From: Winogradskyella sp. PC-19
Lineage (GTDB): Bacteria > Bacteroidota > Bacteroidia > Flavobacteriales > Flavobacteriaceae
Assembly: GCF_002163855.1 (NCBI RefSeq)
Contig: NZ_CP019332.1
Span: forward strand, 1,901,145-1,965,144
DNA length: 64,000 nt
Direction: 5' to 3'
The translations under genes were made by a program, and so were the position numbers. Position 1 is the stretch's first letter; every line of letters starts with the position of its first letter. The notes beneath the pieces were generated by a model. That model saw only the letters and a list, made by a program, of their open reading frames with translations. It did no database searches and was not told the origin of the DNA. Below, one piece after another: positions 52,654 through 62,614 of this stretch.

Positions 52654-53859
52654 ATGAACACATCATTTTACATAGCAAAGCGGTATTTGTTTTCCAAAAG
52701 CAGTAATAATGCCATAAATATTATGAGCTTTATTGCTTCTGGTGGCGTTATCGTGGCTTCGGCGGCACTGTTGATTGTTCTTTCGATTTTTGCTGGATTA
52801 AAAGAATTCAGTTTAGATTTTTCGAATTTTACTGATCCTGATTTAAAAATTTTACCAATAGAAGGCAAGTCCTTTATCCTTTCTGAAAATGATTTAAAAA
52901 TCATAAACTCTATTGAAGGTATCTCTGCTACTTCAAAAATAATTGAAGAACGTATTGTTATTAAATCTGAGAACAAGAACCTATTAGCTACCTTAAAAGG
53001 AGTTGATGAGCACTACCAATCCGTTACTCAAATAGACAGTATGGTCTCACAAGGCAGCTGGTTTTCTCCCGGGAACAACGATGTCGTTTCAGGTATGGGA
53101 ATTTCAAATAATCTGTCTTTTGGGTTATTTAATTTTATGAAACCGCTGACAATATATGTGCCCAAACCAGGAAAGGGTCAAAGCAGTAGTTTATCAGGTT
53201 ACTTTAATTCTGAAAGGGTTACTAATGTTGGGTTATTTAGTGTTAATGAAAATTTAGATAATGAATACATATTTGCTGATATAGGCATGGCACGTTCGTT
53301 ATTAAACTACGAGGCTAATCAAATTTCTGCAATCGAATTTAAACTAAACCCAGAAGTCGACCAAGATGAAGTGAGAGCAGCTATAGAAGCGCAATTTCCT
53401 AATAAGTTTCTTATAAAAAATAGAGAACAACTAAATGATGCCCTATTTAAAATGTTGAATACTGAAAATCTAGCTGTTTATTTAATTTTCACTTTAGTTA
53501 TAATTATCGCTTTATTCAATGTCATAGGCGCAATAATCATGATGATTTTGGACCGAAAAAAGTCATTAAACACCCTTTTTAATATGGGTGCAGAACCAAA
53601 AATGATTAAATCTATTTTCTTTTTGCAAGGCACATTAATGACTGTTCTAAGTGGTATTGTAGGTATTATAATTGGTCTTATAGTTATAGTATCTCAACAG
53701 CAATTTGAATGGATTATGCTCACATCAGATTTTCCTTATCCAGTAAATCTTCAACTATCAGATGTGATTATTGTTATTGTAACGATTTTTGGTTTAGGTA
53801 TAATTGCCTCAAAATTAGCATCACAACGCATCACAAAGGATTTGATAAAAATGGCTTAG
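52654..53859 (+). CDS. FtsX/LolC-E-type ABC transporter permease
   Basis: 401 residues: an N-terminal helix (ASGGVIVASAALLIVLSIFAG), a large periplasmic MacB-like core (about 50-265), then three helices of the FtsX domain (VYLIFTLVIIIALFNVIGAIIMMI; LQGTLMTVLSGIVGIIIGLIVI; VIIVIVTIFGLGIIASKLAS). This is the layout of LolC/LolE, which extract lipoproteins from the inner membrane; the partner ATPase is not adjacent. The rbfA-permease pairing is usual in Bacteroidota. Confidence 0.85.
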   Translation: MNTSFYIAKRYLFSKSSNNAINIMSFIASGGVIVASAALLIVLSIFAGLKEFSLDFSNFTDPDLKILPIEGKSFILSENDLKIINSIEGISATSKIIEERIVIKSENKNLLATLKGVDEHYQSVTQIDSMVSQGSWFSPGNNDVVSGMGISNNLSFGLFNFMKPLTIYVPKPGKGQSSSLSGYFNSERVTNVGLFSVNENLDNEYIFADIGMARSLLNYEANQISAIEFKLNPEVDQDEVRAAIEAQFPNKFLIKNREQLNDALFKMLNTENLAVYLIFTLVIIIALFNVIGAIIMMILDRKKSLNTLFNMGAEPKMIKSIFFLQGTLMTVLSGIVGIIIGLIVIVSQQQFEWIMLTSDFPYPVNLQLSDVIIVIVTIFGLGIIASKLASQRITKDLIKMA

Positions 53860-53864
53860 ATTTT

Positions 53865-54854
53865 TTAAGCAAATTGATGGTCACCAAATTTCTCTAGAGC
53901 CTCATCAAAAGCAGCAAAAACATCTTCTGATGCATCGCTAGTAACCATTTTCATACGGTAAGGTTTAAAATCTGGTATGCCTTTAAAGTAATTGGTATAA
54001 TGACGACGTGTTTCAAAAACCCCAAGAACTTCGCCTTTCCAATCAATCGACATTTGTAGATGTCGACGTGCAGCTTCCACACGTTCCTGCATAGTGATTG
54101 GCCTGTAATGCTCACCAGTTTCAAAAAAGTGTTTGACTTGTTTAAAAAACCATGGATTACCAATCGTAGCACGTCCAATCATGGCGCCATCAAGCCCATA
54201 ACTGTCTCGCATTTCGGCAGCACGTTCAGGTGTATTTACATCACCATTTCCAAAAATAGGAATGTGCATCCGAGGATTATTTTTAACTTCAGCAATAGGT
54301 TTCCAATCGGCATCGCCTTTGTACATCTGTGCGCGAGTTCGTCCGTGGATTGCAATAGATTTGCATCCAACATCTTGCAGTCTTTCGGCAACTTCCACTA
54401 TTTTAATAGAATCGTGATCCCATCCTAAACGTGTTTTTACCGTAACTGGTAAGTTAGTGCGTTTTACCATTTCGGCAGTGAGTTTTTCCATTAAGCAGAT
54501 ATCTTTTAAAATACCTGCGCCCGCACCTTTACTCACTACTTTTTTTACAGGACAGCCAAAGTTAATATCAATGATATCTGGCTTCGATTTCTCTACAATA
54601 TCAATGGTTTGCAGCATACTTTCCATGTTAGCACCAAAAATTTGAATACCAACAGGACGTTCTTTTTCATAAATATCCAGCTTCATAACGCTTTTTGCTG
54701 CGTTGCGGATTAATCCTTCGCTGCTTACAAATTCGGTATATACAACGTCTGCACCTTGTTCCTTACATAATGCACGAAATGGTGGGTCACTTACATCTTC
54801 CATTGGTGCTAAAAGCAATGGAAATTCGTCTAATTCTATGTCGCCTATTTTCAC
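53865..54854 (-). CDS. dusB: tRNA-dihydrouridine synthase
   Basis: Flavoenzyme reducing specific uridines in tRNA; about 329 residues from GTG at 54854, chosen because VKIGDIELDEFPLLLAPMED is the family start (the frame extends to TTG 54878). The TIM-barrel signatures are DVVYTEFVSSEGLIRNAA, DINFGCPVKKVVSKGAG (catalytic Cys), IAIHGRTRAQMYKGDADW and GNGDVNTPERAAEM with the FMN-binding glycines. Ends in KFGDHQFA. Confidence 0.92.
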   Translation of the reverse strand: MKIGDIELDEFPLLLAPMEDVSDPPFRALCKEQGADVVYTEFVSSEGLIRNAAKSVMKLDIYEKERPVGIQIFGANMESMLQTIDIVEKSKPDIIDINFGCPVKKVVSKGAGAGILKDICLMEKLTAEMVKRTNLPVTVKTRLGWDHDSIKIVEVAERLQDVGCKSIAIHGRTRAQMYKGDADWKPIAEVKNNPRMHIPIFGNGDVNTPERAAEMRDSYGLDGAMIGRATIGNPWFFKQVKHFFETGEHYRPITMQERVEAARRHLQMSIDWKGEVLGVFETRRHYTNYFKGIPDFKPYRMKMVTSDASEDVFAAFDEALEKFGDHQFA

Positions 54855-54927
54855 CAAATGTTTAATAATTTGGTGCAAAATTAGGGTTTTTTAGGTAATT
54901 CTTTAAGATTGATATAAATTAGGAGCT

Positions 54928-55449
54928 ATGAAATACTTTTTTTCCATTTTTTTAGTAATTGTGTTTGTTGGTTTTGGAGAATCGCAAAGCGAAAAAGAAA
55001 CTAAAAAACTGCGTTTTTCTGACTATAAATTAGAGTATCCGAGGACTTGGAAAAAGAAAGACTTTTATGGTTACATTCTGTTAAACCGAGAAGAAAATGG
55101 TAAATCCTTAAAAAGAGATGTTCAGGTCACAGTTTTTCCGAATCAATTAAAACAAGTTTTTGATAGAAGAAAAATTAAAGATTATTTAATTGAACATGCA
55201 AACACGTTGTTTCCACATGAAATGAATAAAACCTTTCTTATTTCGTCGGTAGCCACAGGAAGTAAGTACATGTGTAAAATAGAGTATGAGCTATCACTTG
55301 ATTATTCTGAAAACACATATAAAAAAGTAGAATATATTAGGCTAGAAAATTCAAATTTAAAATTCTATAGATACATGGCTAAAAGTGAATTATACGACAA
55401 ATACTATAACGAGGCGATGTCAATAATCAATTCTATTGAGAAGCGATAG
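54928..55449 (+). CDS. Secreted protein with possible PsbP/Mog1-like fold
   Basis: 173 residues; a short signal peptide (MKYFFSIFLVIVFVGFGESQS). The mature part opens with YKLEYPRTWKKK, a phrase frequent in the PsbP/Mog1-like superfamily, and continues with alternating strands to a helical end (YYNEAMSIINSIEKR). I do not recognise a closer family. The gene overlaps the end of the convergent DUF4345 gene by 17 bp. Confidence 0.55.
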   Translation: MKYFFSIFLVIVFVGFGESQSEKETKKLRFSDYKLEYPRTWKKKDFYGYILLNREENGKSLKRDVQVTVFPNQLKQVFDRRKIKDYLIEHANTLFPHEMNKTFLISSVATGSKYMCKIEYELSLDYSENTYKKVEYIRLENSNLKFYRYMAKSELYDKYYNEAMSIINSIEKR

Positions 55450-55810
55450 ACTTTAATACCCAAATACCATAAACCCCAAGTGCCAACTCTCCTATGGTTC
55501 CATAAATATATAAGTCTGAAGGAACACCATCTAAAATTATACTTAGTAATCTTCCTAAAGCCATTGGCAGCATAAAACAGACATGACTAATTAACGCTGG
55601 TTTATAAAACGATTTCATAAAAACCCCGAAAGTCCACAACGTAACAAACCCAAAATACAAACCCATTATGGCTTTGTTAAAATTGCTTTCGTCTAAAGTT
55701 TCGGGTTGGATTTCTAAAAAAGAATTAGGATAAAATCCATAGCTCAAACCAGCACTGAAGACAATAGGTATCGATATCCAAAGGTGTATGTTGTACTTTG
55801 TGATTTTCAA
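55433..55810 (-). CDS. DUF4345-type small membrane protein
   Basis: 125 residues, four membrane helices (about 8-25, 48-65, 72-90, 100-118). The pattern GLSYGFYPNSFLEIQPETLDESNFNKAIMGLYFGFVTLW matches DUF4345 proteins, function unknown. The start is a TTG (55810), since no ATG is near, and it lies 2 bp from the M28 peptidase stop, implying co-transcription. Confidence 0.65.
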   Translation of the reverse strand: MKITKYNIHLWISIPIVFSAGLSYGFYPNSFLEIQPETLDESNFNKAIMGLYFGFVTLWTFGVFMKSFYKPALISHVCFMLPMALGRLLSIILDGVPSDLYIYGTIGELALGVYGIWVLKSIASQ

Positions 55811-55811
55811 A

Positions 55812-57035
55812 TTAAAATTTCACTGTCGTATCTATAACTTCTTCGTCACGCTTTACAGTGATTTTGGCTTCTTGGCCTTTGTCAAAAACAGATAGAGCGC
55901 GCATATAGCTCATCATGTCAGTAACAGTATTATCGCCTAGTTTAATAACGACATCACCTTTTTGTAGACCTGCTGCAAAAGCAGGTGTATCTTCACGCGT
56001 ACCATCAATACGCATTCCTTTCCCATCAAATAAATAATCTGGGACAACACCTAAGCCAACTTTAAAACGAGGTGTTTCTTCGCTTTCGTTTTTAGTTTTT
56101 CTGAAAGCCATTTTCCCATTATCGTTAAGATCGTCGATGATTTCAAAAATGTAATCTGAAATTAAATTCATACCATCATAATTCAGCTTTTCAGAATCAT
56201 CGCCAGGCTTATGGTAATCTTCATGCTGCCCTGTAAAAAAGTGTAATACTGGGATGTCAATTAAATAAAACGATGTGTGATCACTTGGACCAACTCCACT
56301 TTCGTTTTCAATCAATTTAAATTTATCATTATTGGCTTTTAATGTCTGATTAAACATAGGCGAAGTTCCTGTACCGTAAACGGCTAAAGTACTGTCTTGT
56401 TTCATGCGACCAACCATGTCCATGTTAATCATGTAGTTAATGGATTTGGCTTCAATCGTAGGGTTTTTAGAAAAATAATTAGACCCTAATAATCCCATTT
56501 CTTCTCCTGAAAATGCCATAAACAAATAGTTATTTGCATCTTTAGTTTCGGCGTGGTTATTTTTTACATTTAATCTGCTAGCTAAATTTAGCATAACAGC
56601 AACACCACTAGCGTTGTCATCAGCACCATTATGCACAGCTTTATCTTTCTCACGATAAAGTGAGCCTTCGCCACCATAACCTAAATGGTCGTAATGCGCA
56701 CCTATTATAATAGTATTTTCAGCATTATTATTTATAAAACCAAGAACGTTTCTGCCAGTAATTGTACTATCCGCATTGGTTGTAAATTCAACTTCTTTAT
56801 GTGGGTCTGTCTTTGGTTTAAAGCTGAAATTTTGTAAAAAACCTTCAGTGCCTTTTGGAGATAATCCAATTTCTTTAAAACGGTCTACAATGTAATCCGC
56901 TGCTAATTTTTCGCCTTGTGTACCAGTTTGCCTTCCTTCAAATTTATCATCTGCTAAAATATATACATCTTGTCGGATTTTATTTCTACAAGAAAAACAG
57001 AGAAATACAAGTATTAAAATCGTTATTCTTTTCAT
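55812..57035 (-). CDS. M28-family zinc aminopeptidase lipoprotein with PDZ domain
   Basis: 407 residues; lipobox FLCFSC gives Cys16. The M28 metal ligands are visible: GAHYDHLG, NGADDNASGVA, FSGEEMGLLGS (catalytic Glu), NMDMVGR and SDHTSF. Residues about 330-407 form a PDZ domain (GTREDTPAFAAGLQKGDVVIKLGDNTV), unusual for classic leucyl aminopeptidases but common in Bacteroidota homologues. Periplasmic or surface peptide degradation. The DUF4345 gene follows it; it diverges from the PD40 gene. Confidence 0.92.
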   Translation of the reverse strand: MKRITILILVFLCFSCRNKIRQDVYILADDKFEGRQTGTQGEKLAADYIVDRFKEIGLSPKGTEGFLQNFSFKPKTDPHKEVEFTTNADSTITGRNVLGFINNNAENTIIIGAHYDHLGYGGEGSLYREKDKAVHNGADDNASGVAVMLNLASRLNVKNNHAETKDANNYLFMAFSGEEMGLLGSNYFSKNPTIEAKSINYMINMDMVGRMKQDSTLAVYGTGTSPMFNQTLKANNDKFKLIENESGVGPSDHTSFYLIDIPVLHFFTGQHEDYHKPGDDSEKLNYDGMNLISDYIFEIIDDLNDNGKMAFRKTKNESEETPRFKVGLGVVPDYLFDGKGMRIDGTREDTPAFAAGLQKGDVVIKLGDNTVTDMMSYMRALSVFDKGQEAKITVKRDEEVIDTTVKF

Positions 57036-57080
57036 GGCTTATCTTATTTTTGTGCAAAATTAGGCATTAAATATTACAGT

Positions 57081-58196
57081 ATGAAAAAGCTTTTCTTGAG
57101 TCTTTTAATAGGAATTTCAATTGTTTCGTGTAAAAATGAAAGCGAAAAATCAGATAAGGTAGCGGTTCAACCTGAAGAAAAACAGTTAGTTGCAGGAAAT
57201 GATTCTTTAATTTATCCTGAAGAAGTTCATTTTAAATCTATAAGACAAGTCACGTTTGGTGGCGATAATGCCGAAGCGTATTGGAGTTTTGATGATAAGC
57301 AATTGGTTTTTCAATCAAATAATGCTGCTTGGAATGTTGGTTGCGATCAAATGTTTTTGATGGATGCTAATGAAACATTTAAGGATAAAACACCACCAAT
57401 GATAAGTACAGGAAAAGGCCGAACAACATGCGCTTATTTCCTACCAGACAACAAGCATATTATCTATGCATCTACGCATTTGGAGCAAGATGAATGTCCT
57501 GACACACCATTGCGTAAGAACGGAAAATACATCTGGCCAATTTACGACAGCTATGATATTTTTGTGGCTGATTTAGAAGGCAATATTGTAAAGCAATTAA
57601 CTAACGAAATTGGTTACGATGCCGAGCCTACTGTATCTCCAAAAGGTGACAAAATTGTTTTTACATCAACCAGAAGTGGTGACTTGGAATTGTACACAAT
57701 GAATATTGACGGTAGTGATGTAAAACAAATCACAAATGAATTAGGTTATGATGGTGGCGCATTCTTTTCGCCAGATGGAAGTCAGTTAATTTTCCGCTCG
57801 TCAAGACCAAAAACGGAAAAAGAGATTAAAGAATACAAAGATTTATTGGCAGAAGGACTAGTAGAACCAACCGAAATGGAATTATATATCTGTAATGCTG
57901 ATGGAAGTAATTTACGACAACTTACAGATTTAGGAAACGCTAATTGGAGCCCATTCTTCCTACCATCAGGAGACAAGGTATTATTCTCATCAAACTTTGA
58001 GGCAGAGCGAGGTTTCCCTTTCAACTTATACATGATTGATACTGACGGTAAAAATTTAAAAAGAATCACTCATGGTGAAACGTTTGATGCTTTCCCTGTG
58101 TTTTCTAATGATGGAAAATATTTAGCGTTTTCAAGTAACCGTAATAATGGTGGTGGACGCGATACAAACTTATTTATTGCTGAGTGGCAAGATTAA
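57081..58196 (+). CDS. PD40/TolB-like beta-propeller lipoprotein
   Basis: 371 residues; lipobox SIVSC gives a lipid at Cys17. The body is a series of PD40 blades (AYWSFDDKQLVFQSNNA; DAEPTVSPKGDKIVFTSTR; GGAFFSPDGSQLIFRSSR; WSPFFLPSGDKVLFSSNF; FPVFSNDGKYLAFSSNR), similar to TolB propellers. Such proteins bind or sense surface ligands; no catalytic domain is fused. Divergent from the M28 peptidase, with overlapping upstream boxes (57045-57062). Confidence 0.85.
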   Translation: MKKLFLSLLIGISIVSCKNESEKSDKVAVQPEEKQLVAGNDSLIYPEEVHFKSIRQVTFGGDNAEAYWSFDDKQLVFQSNNAAWNVGCDQMFLMDANETFKDKTPPMISTGKGRTTCAYFLPDNKHIIYASTHLEQDECPDTPLRKNGKYIWPIYDSYDIFVADLEGNIVKQLTNEIGYDAEPTVSPKGDKIVFTSTRSGDLELYTMNIDGSDVKQITNELGYDGGAFFSPDGSQLIFRSSRPKTEKEIKEYKDLLAEGLVEPTEMELYICNADGSNLRQLTDLGNANWSPFFLPSGDKVLFSSNFEAERGFPFNLYMIDTDGKNLKRITHGETFDAFPVFSNDGKYLAFSSNRNNGGGRDTNLFIAEWQD

Positions 58197-58197
58197 T

Positions 58198-60597
58198 TTA
58201 TTGTAAATCTTTGATTCTATCACGCTCTTCAGCATCTGTAGCACGCTCATTAGTGCTTAGTTTCGTGTTTCCAAATTTGTAGCGGAAGCCAAGTTTTACA
58301 AAGCGGTTGTCAATATCTACAAATTGCCTATTAGACTGGTTGAAATAATTTGTTGAAGATTCAGCATCTTGATAGTTAAAAATATCTTCAACACTTAACG
58401 AAATAACACCCTTATTTTTTAAGACACTTTTAGTTAAGCTAAACTCTGAAAATAAGCGATCTTCTACTGTAGATAATTGCTGTACATTTTTACCAACCCA
58501 AGTTAATGTCAGGGATAAGTTTAAACTATTATCTTCTAATAGAGATAGTGTGTTTTGTAGAATACTATAATTAGACCACTGACTTAAATCTGTAAAGCCT
58601 TCGCTAAGGTTTGCTTCTTCAGTAATATTAAAAAATGACGTTACAAAATATATACTCCATCTGTTTTTGGGATAATAAAATGAGAAATCAAAACCGTAGT
58701 CAACAGTTTTATCAAGATTTGTAGGTGTATAAGCAAGGATATTTGTGTTATTATTTTGTCTAGGCAATTCATTAATTGCACCGTCATAATTAATGTAATA
58801 GGCTTCAACAGTAAAGTATTCTAAAAAACTAGATCCTACAACAAAATGGTCCTGAAAAGTTGGTTGTAAGTCAGGTTTTCCGACAACAATTGTATTTTCA
58901 TTTATGAAAAACGTAAAAGGATTTAACGACGTGTAACTCGGTCTAGTAATACTACGTTTATAATTTCCGTATAAGCTAAAATTATCTGAAAAGTTATGAG
59001 AAATACTTGCATTAGGAAACCATTTAAAATAGTCCTGAGTATTGGTTTGATTTAATGTGGGCGAAAAACCATCAACATTGGTTTGTTCGGCTCTTAAACC
59101 GACAACTATATCCCATTTTTCCCAGGATTTACTATAGTTGGCGTATGCAGCAAATACATTCTCGTCATAATTAAATATGTTACTATTGGCAGTATTTATA
59201 ACTTCAGAACCGTTAATAACATCAACTCTTGTAATGTCACTTTCTGTGTTAATGTTGCTAAACTTTAAACCAGTTTCAAAAGAAGATGAATCATTTATAG
59301 GTAAACTATAATCGATTTTTGCTGTGTAAATATCCGTATTCTGATTGGCAACGGTATTAAATTCAGAATCGGGTTGATTTGAGTTGTTTTGGAAAACTGC
59401 CTGATTACGGCTGTAATTGTAAATTGTGTAGTGTCCATTAAAAGAAAGACGACTTCCGTTATCAAATTCTGTGCTTAGGTTTAAATCAGAGCCAATATTA
59501 AATTTATCATCACGTGATAAATTATTTGCAGTAAAATTTTCTAAAAAATTAGAGTTTGCATCATTTATATCAGTAAGATTTAAAATACGGTATTTGAAAT
59601 AGGGAGTAAACAAAGCAGTACTTGTGAGGCTTAGCGTTGTTTTATCACTCACGTAATAATCAAAATTAATATTAGCATTATGAGTTTCTGTTTTGGTGTT
59701 GCGATCAATATCAGAATTCCAAATTTGATTTATATTTCCATTTGAGTCAAAATAATCAATACCATTTTCTTCTTCTCGATTAATTTTCTGGTTAGTGTAA
59801 CTGTAATTTAGATTCAGATTTATTTTATCATTTTTAAAATAATGACTTGTAGCCGCATTATATCTCGGAAAAGCACCTTGTGTGTAGTTTGTAGCAACAC
59901 TTCCACGATAACCAGTTACTAAGTTTTTGCTCATTATAATATTAATTACAGAGCCACTATCTGCATCATAACTTGCAGGTGGATTTGTAATCACATCGAC
60001 AGATTTAACACTATTAGCTGGTGCACTCTCTAGGAGCTGAATCAGTTCATCCGAAGTCAATTGCACACGACGATTATTTATAAATACCGTGGCAGGAGAA
60101 CTTTTAATATTAATACTTCCTTCTGAAACAATAATTCCCGGTGTGCTTTTTAAAACCTGAAGCGTAGAGCCTTCCGTTAATGCAGTATTTTCAATATTAA
60201 AAGTTAATCGGTCTGGTTTCCTTATAATAGTAGGGCGTTTTGCGTTAACTGTTACTGCTTCTAAAGTTTCAGAATCTTCAACTAAGACTATGTTTTTTAG
60301 CCGCACATCACCTTTTATTTCCACAGTTTTTTCTATAGTTTTAAAACCAATAAAACTTATTTTTAAAGTATAGGTTCCATCAGAAAGTGAGGTGAGTTCA
60401 AAAACACCATCATCGTTAGAACTAGTGCCTTTTATAAATATTTCAGTATCTAAAGAGAATAGAGTAATATTAGCAAAAGATATAGGTTTTTGTTGTTCAT
60501 CCACAACTTTACCTGTTAAGGTAAGCTCTTGCGAGAACGCAAAAATGCTGAACATAAAAAGGACAGCAGAAATTAGGGGCTTTAATCTGATTGACAT
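58198..60597 (-). CDS. TonB-type outer-membrane beta-barrel protein with CarboxypepD-reg domain
   Basis: 799 residues. A signal peptide (ending IFAFSQ) precedes a CarboxypepD-reg-like domain (LTGKVVDEQQKPISFANITL), then a plug-like segment (VFINNRRVQLTSDELIQLLESAPANSVKSVDVI) and a long beta-barrel of alternating strands ending in KLGFRYKFG before a polar C-terminal tail. It belongs to the OMP_b-brl_3 group of TonB-dependent-like proteins, whose substrates are often unknown. Convergent with the PD40 gene; divergent from lepA. Confidence 0.88.
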   Translation of the reverse strand: MSIRLKPLISAVLFMFSIFAFSQELTLTGKVVDEQQKPISFANITLFSLDTEIFIKGTSSNDDGVFELTSLSDGTYTLKISFIGFKTIEKTVEIKGDVRLKNIVLVEDSETLEAVTVNAKRPTIIRKPDRLTFNIENTALTEGSTLQVLKSTPGIIVSEGSINIKSSPATVFINNRRVQLTSDELIQLLESAPANSVKSVDVITNPPASYDADSGSVINIIMSKNLVTGYRGSVATNYTQGAFPRYNAATSHYFKNDKINLNLNYSYTNQKINREEENGIDYFDSNGNINQIWNSDIDRNTKTETHNANINFDYYVSDKTTLSLTSTALFTPYFKYRILNLTDINDANSNFLENFTANNLSRDDKFNIGSDLNLSTEFDNGSRLSFNGHYTIYNYSRNQAVFQNNSNQPDSEFNTVANQNTDIYTAKIDYSLPINDSSSFETGLKFSNINTESDITRVDVINGSEVINTANSNIFNYDENVFAAYANYSKSWEKWDIVVGLRAEQTNVDGFSPTLNQTNTQDYFKWFPNASISHNFSDNFSLYGNYKRSITRPSYTSLNPFTFFINENTIVVGKPDLQPTFQDHFVVGSSFLEYFTVEAYYINYDGAINELPRQNNNTNILAYTPTNLDKTVDYGFDFSFYYPKNRWSIYFVTSFFNITEEANLSEGFTDLSQWSNYSILQNTLSLLEDNSLNLSLTLTWVGKNVQQLSTVEDRLFSEFSLTKSVLKNKGVISLSVEDIFNYQDAESSTNYFNQSNRQFVDIDNRFVKLGFRYKFGNTKLSTNERATDAEERDRIKDLQ

Positions 60598-60753
60598 TTT
60601 AATTAGTTGAAGTCTGCAAGATATAAATAGTTTTTTACTTTAAAACGAAGAAAATCGGCAGTTAACAGTGATTTTCTTATAACTTTTGATAGGCGAGAGG
60701 ATTATAAAAGAATTATATTTGCAAATCAAAATTGCATTTAGAAAGAGAGTTAC

Positions 60754-62550
60754 ATGAAGAACATCAGGAATTTTTGCATCATTGCGCATATTGACCATGG
60801 TAAAAGTACACTTGCCGATAGGTTACTCGATTATACAGGTTCGGTTACAGCACGCGAAAAACAAGACCAATTACTAGATAGTATGGACTTGGAGCGCGAA
60901 CGTGGGATTACAATTAAGTCCCACGCCATACAAATGGATTATGAATTTGAGGGAGAACAATATGTTTTAAACCTAATAGACACTCCTGGCCACGTTGATT
61001 TCTCCTACGAAGTATCACGTTCTATTGCTGCTTGTGAAGGCGCTTTACTTATTGTAGATGCGGCTCAAAGCATACAAGCTCAGACGATTTCTAATTTGTA
61101 TTTGGCTCTGGAAAATGACTTAGAAATTATCCCTGTTTTAAACAAAGTTGATTTACCAAGTGCCAATCCAGAAGAGGTTACGGATGATATTGTAGATTTA
61201 TTAGGTTGTGATCCCGAAGAAGTAATCCACGCAAGTGGAAAAACAGGATTTGGAGTTGATGACATCTTAAAGGCTATCATCGAACGTGTTCCTGCGCCAG
61301 AGGGTGATCCAGAAGCACCTTTACAAGCCTTGATTTTTGATTCGGTTTACAATACATTTAGAGGTATTGAAACCTATTTTAGAGTTTTTAATGGTGAAAT
61401 AAAAAAAGGACAAAAAATAAAATTTGTCGCTACAGATAAAGAATATTTTGCAGATGAAGTAGGTACTTTAAAGCTTAATCAAATTCCAAAGCAAAGCGTC
61501 AAAGCGGGTGATGTAGGCTATTTAATTACAGGAATTAAAACAGCAAAGGAAGTAAAAGTAGGAGATACCATTACCGATTTTGCAAACCCGACCACAAATA
61601 TTGTTGAAGGTTTTGAAGACGTAAAACCAATGGTATTTGCAGGTATTTACCCTGTTGATACAGAAGATTATGAAGAGCTTCGCAACTCTATGGAGAAATT
61701 ACAACTTAATGATGCGTCTTTGGTATTTCAGCCAGAAAGTTCTGCAGCTTTAGGTTTTGGTTTCCGATGTGGATTTTTAGGCATGTTACACATGGAAATT
61801 ATCCAAGAGCGTTTAGAGCGCGAGTTTGATATGACGGTAATTACAACCGTACCTAACGTAAGTTATCATGCTTATACCAATAAAAATCCTGACGAAGCAT
61901 TTATTGTCAACAATCCAAGTGATTTACCTGAGGTTACAACTGTAAATCGTGTTGAAGAACCTTACATAAAGGCGACTATAATAACAAAATCTGATTTTGT
62001 AGGTAATGTGATGAGCTTGTGTATCGAAAAGCGAGGCATGATTATAAATCAGACCTATTTAACGACCGAACGTGTTGAGCTTATTTTTGAAATGCCACTA
62101 GCGGAAATTGTATTTGATTTTTACGATAGGTTAAAAACGGTTTCTAAAGGTTATGCGTCTTTTGATTATTCTCCGATTGGGATGAAGGTCTCAAAATTAG
62201 TGCGTCTAGATGTACTATTAAATGCTCAGCCAGTTGATGCGCTTTCTGCATTAATCCACGCTGATAACGCACATAACATTGGTAAAAAAATGTGTGAGAA
62301 GCTGAAAGAATTAATTCCGAGACAACAATTTGATATTCCGATTCAAGCAGCAATTGGTGCTAAGATTATCGCTCGCGAAACAGTAAAAGCACTTCGTAAA
62401 GATGTAACTGCAAAATGTTATGGTGGAGATATTTCTCGTAAACGTAAGCTTTTAGAAAAGCAGAAAAAAGGGAAGAAACGTATGCGTCAAGTAGGAAATG
62501 TAGAAATTCCACAGCAAGCATTTATGGCGGTTTTAAAGTTGAATGATTAA
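60754..62550 (+). CDS. lepA: Elongation factor 4 (LepA)
   Basis: Ribosome-associated translational GTPase; 598 residues, full length. G1 is [15 protein letters not shown]3 DTPGHVDF and G4 NKVDL; the LepA-specific C-terminal domain ends with [29 protein letters not shown] box (60714-60721) lies 32 nt before the ATG. Ends at a terminator. Confidence 0.97.
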   Translation: MKNIRNFCIIAHIDHGKSTLADRLLDYTGSVTAREKQDQLLDSMDLERERGITIKSHAIQMDYEFEGEQYVLNLIDTPGHVDFSYEVSRSIAACEGALLIVDAAQSIQAQTISNLYLALENDLEIIPVLNKVDLPSANPEEVTDDIVDLLGCDPEEVIHASGKTGFGVDDILKAIIERVPAPEGDPEAPLQALIFDSVYNTFRGIETYFRVFNGEIKKGQKIKFVATDKEYFADEVGTLKLNQIPKQSVKAGDVGYLITGIKTAKEVKVGDTITDFANPTTNIVEGFEDVKPMVFAGIYPVDTEDYEELRNSMEKLQLNDASLVFQPESSAALGFGFRCGFLGMLHMEIIQERLEREFDMTVITTVPNVSYHAYTNKNPDEAFIVNNPSDLPEVTTVNRVEEPYIKATIITKSDFVGNVMSLCIEKRGMIINQTYLTTERVELIFEMPLAEIVFDFYDRLKTVSKGYASFDYSPIGMKVSKLVRLDVLLNAQPVDALSALIHADNAHNIGKKMCEKLKELIPRQQFDIPIQAAIGAKIIARETVKALRKDVTAKCYGGDISRKRKLLEKQKKGKKRMRQVGNVEIPQQAFMAVLKLND

Positions 62551-62583
62551 AATCACTATTCTAAAAATATATTTTATAATTTG

Positions 62584-62609
62584 AAGCCTCTATTTTAGAG
62601 GCTTTTTTT
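62584..62609 (+). terminator. Terminator of lepA
   Basis: A 9-bp stem (AAGCCTCTA / TAGAGGCTT) with a 3-nt loop and T-run. The next start codon follows 5 bp later, so the downstream oxidoreductase needs read-through or a promoter inside this stretch. Confidence 0.85.
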
Positions 62610-62614
62610 GTTCT

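Noticed and set aside
59505-59520. ATCACGTGAT-type palindrome as a third parS site
   Set aside because: Only the CACGTG core matches; the TGTT/AACA arms are missing and it lies inside the TonB-type barrel gene.
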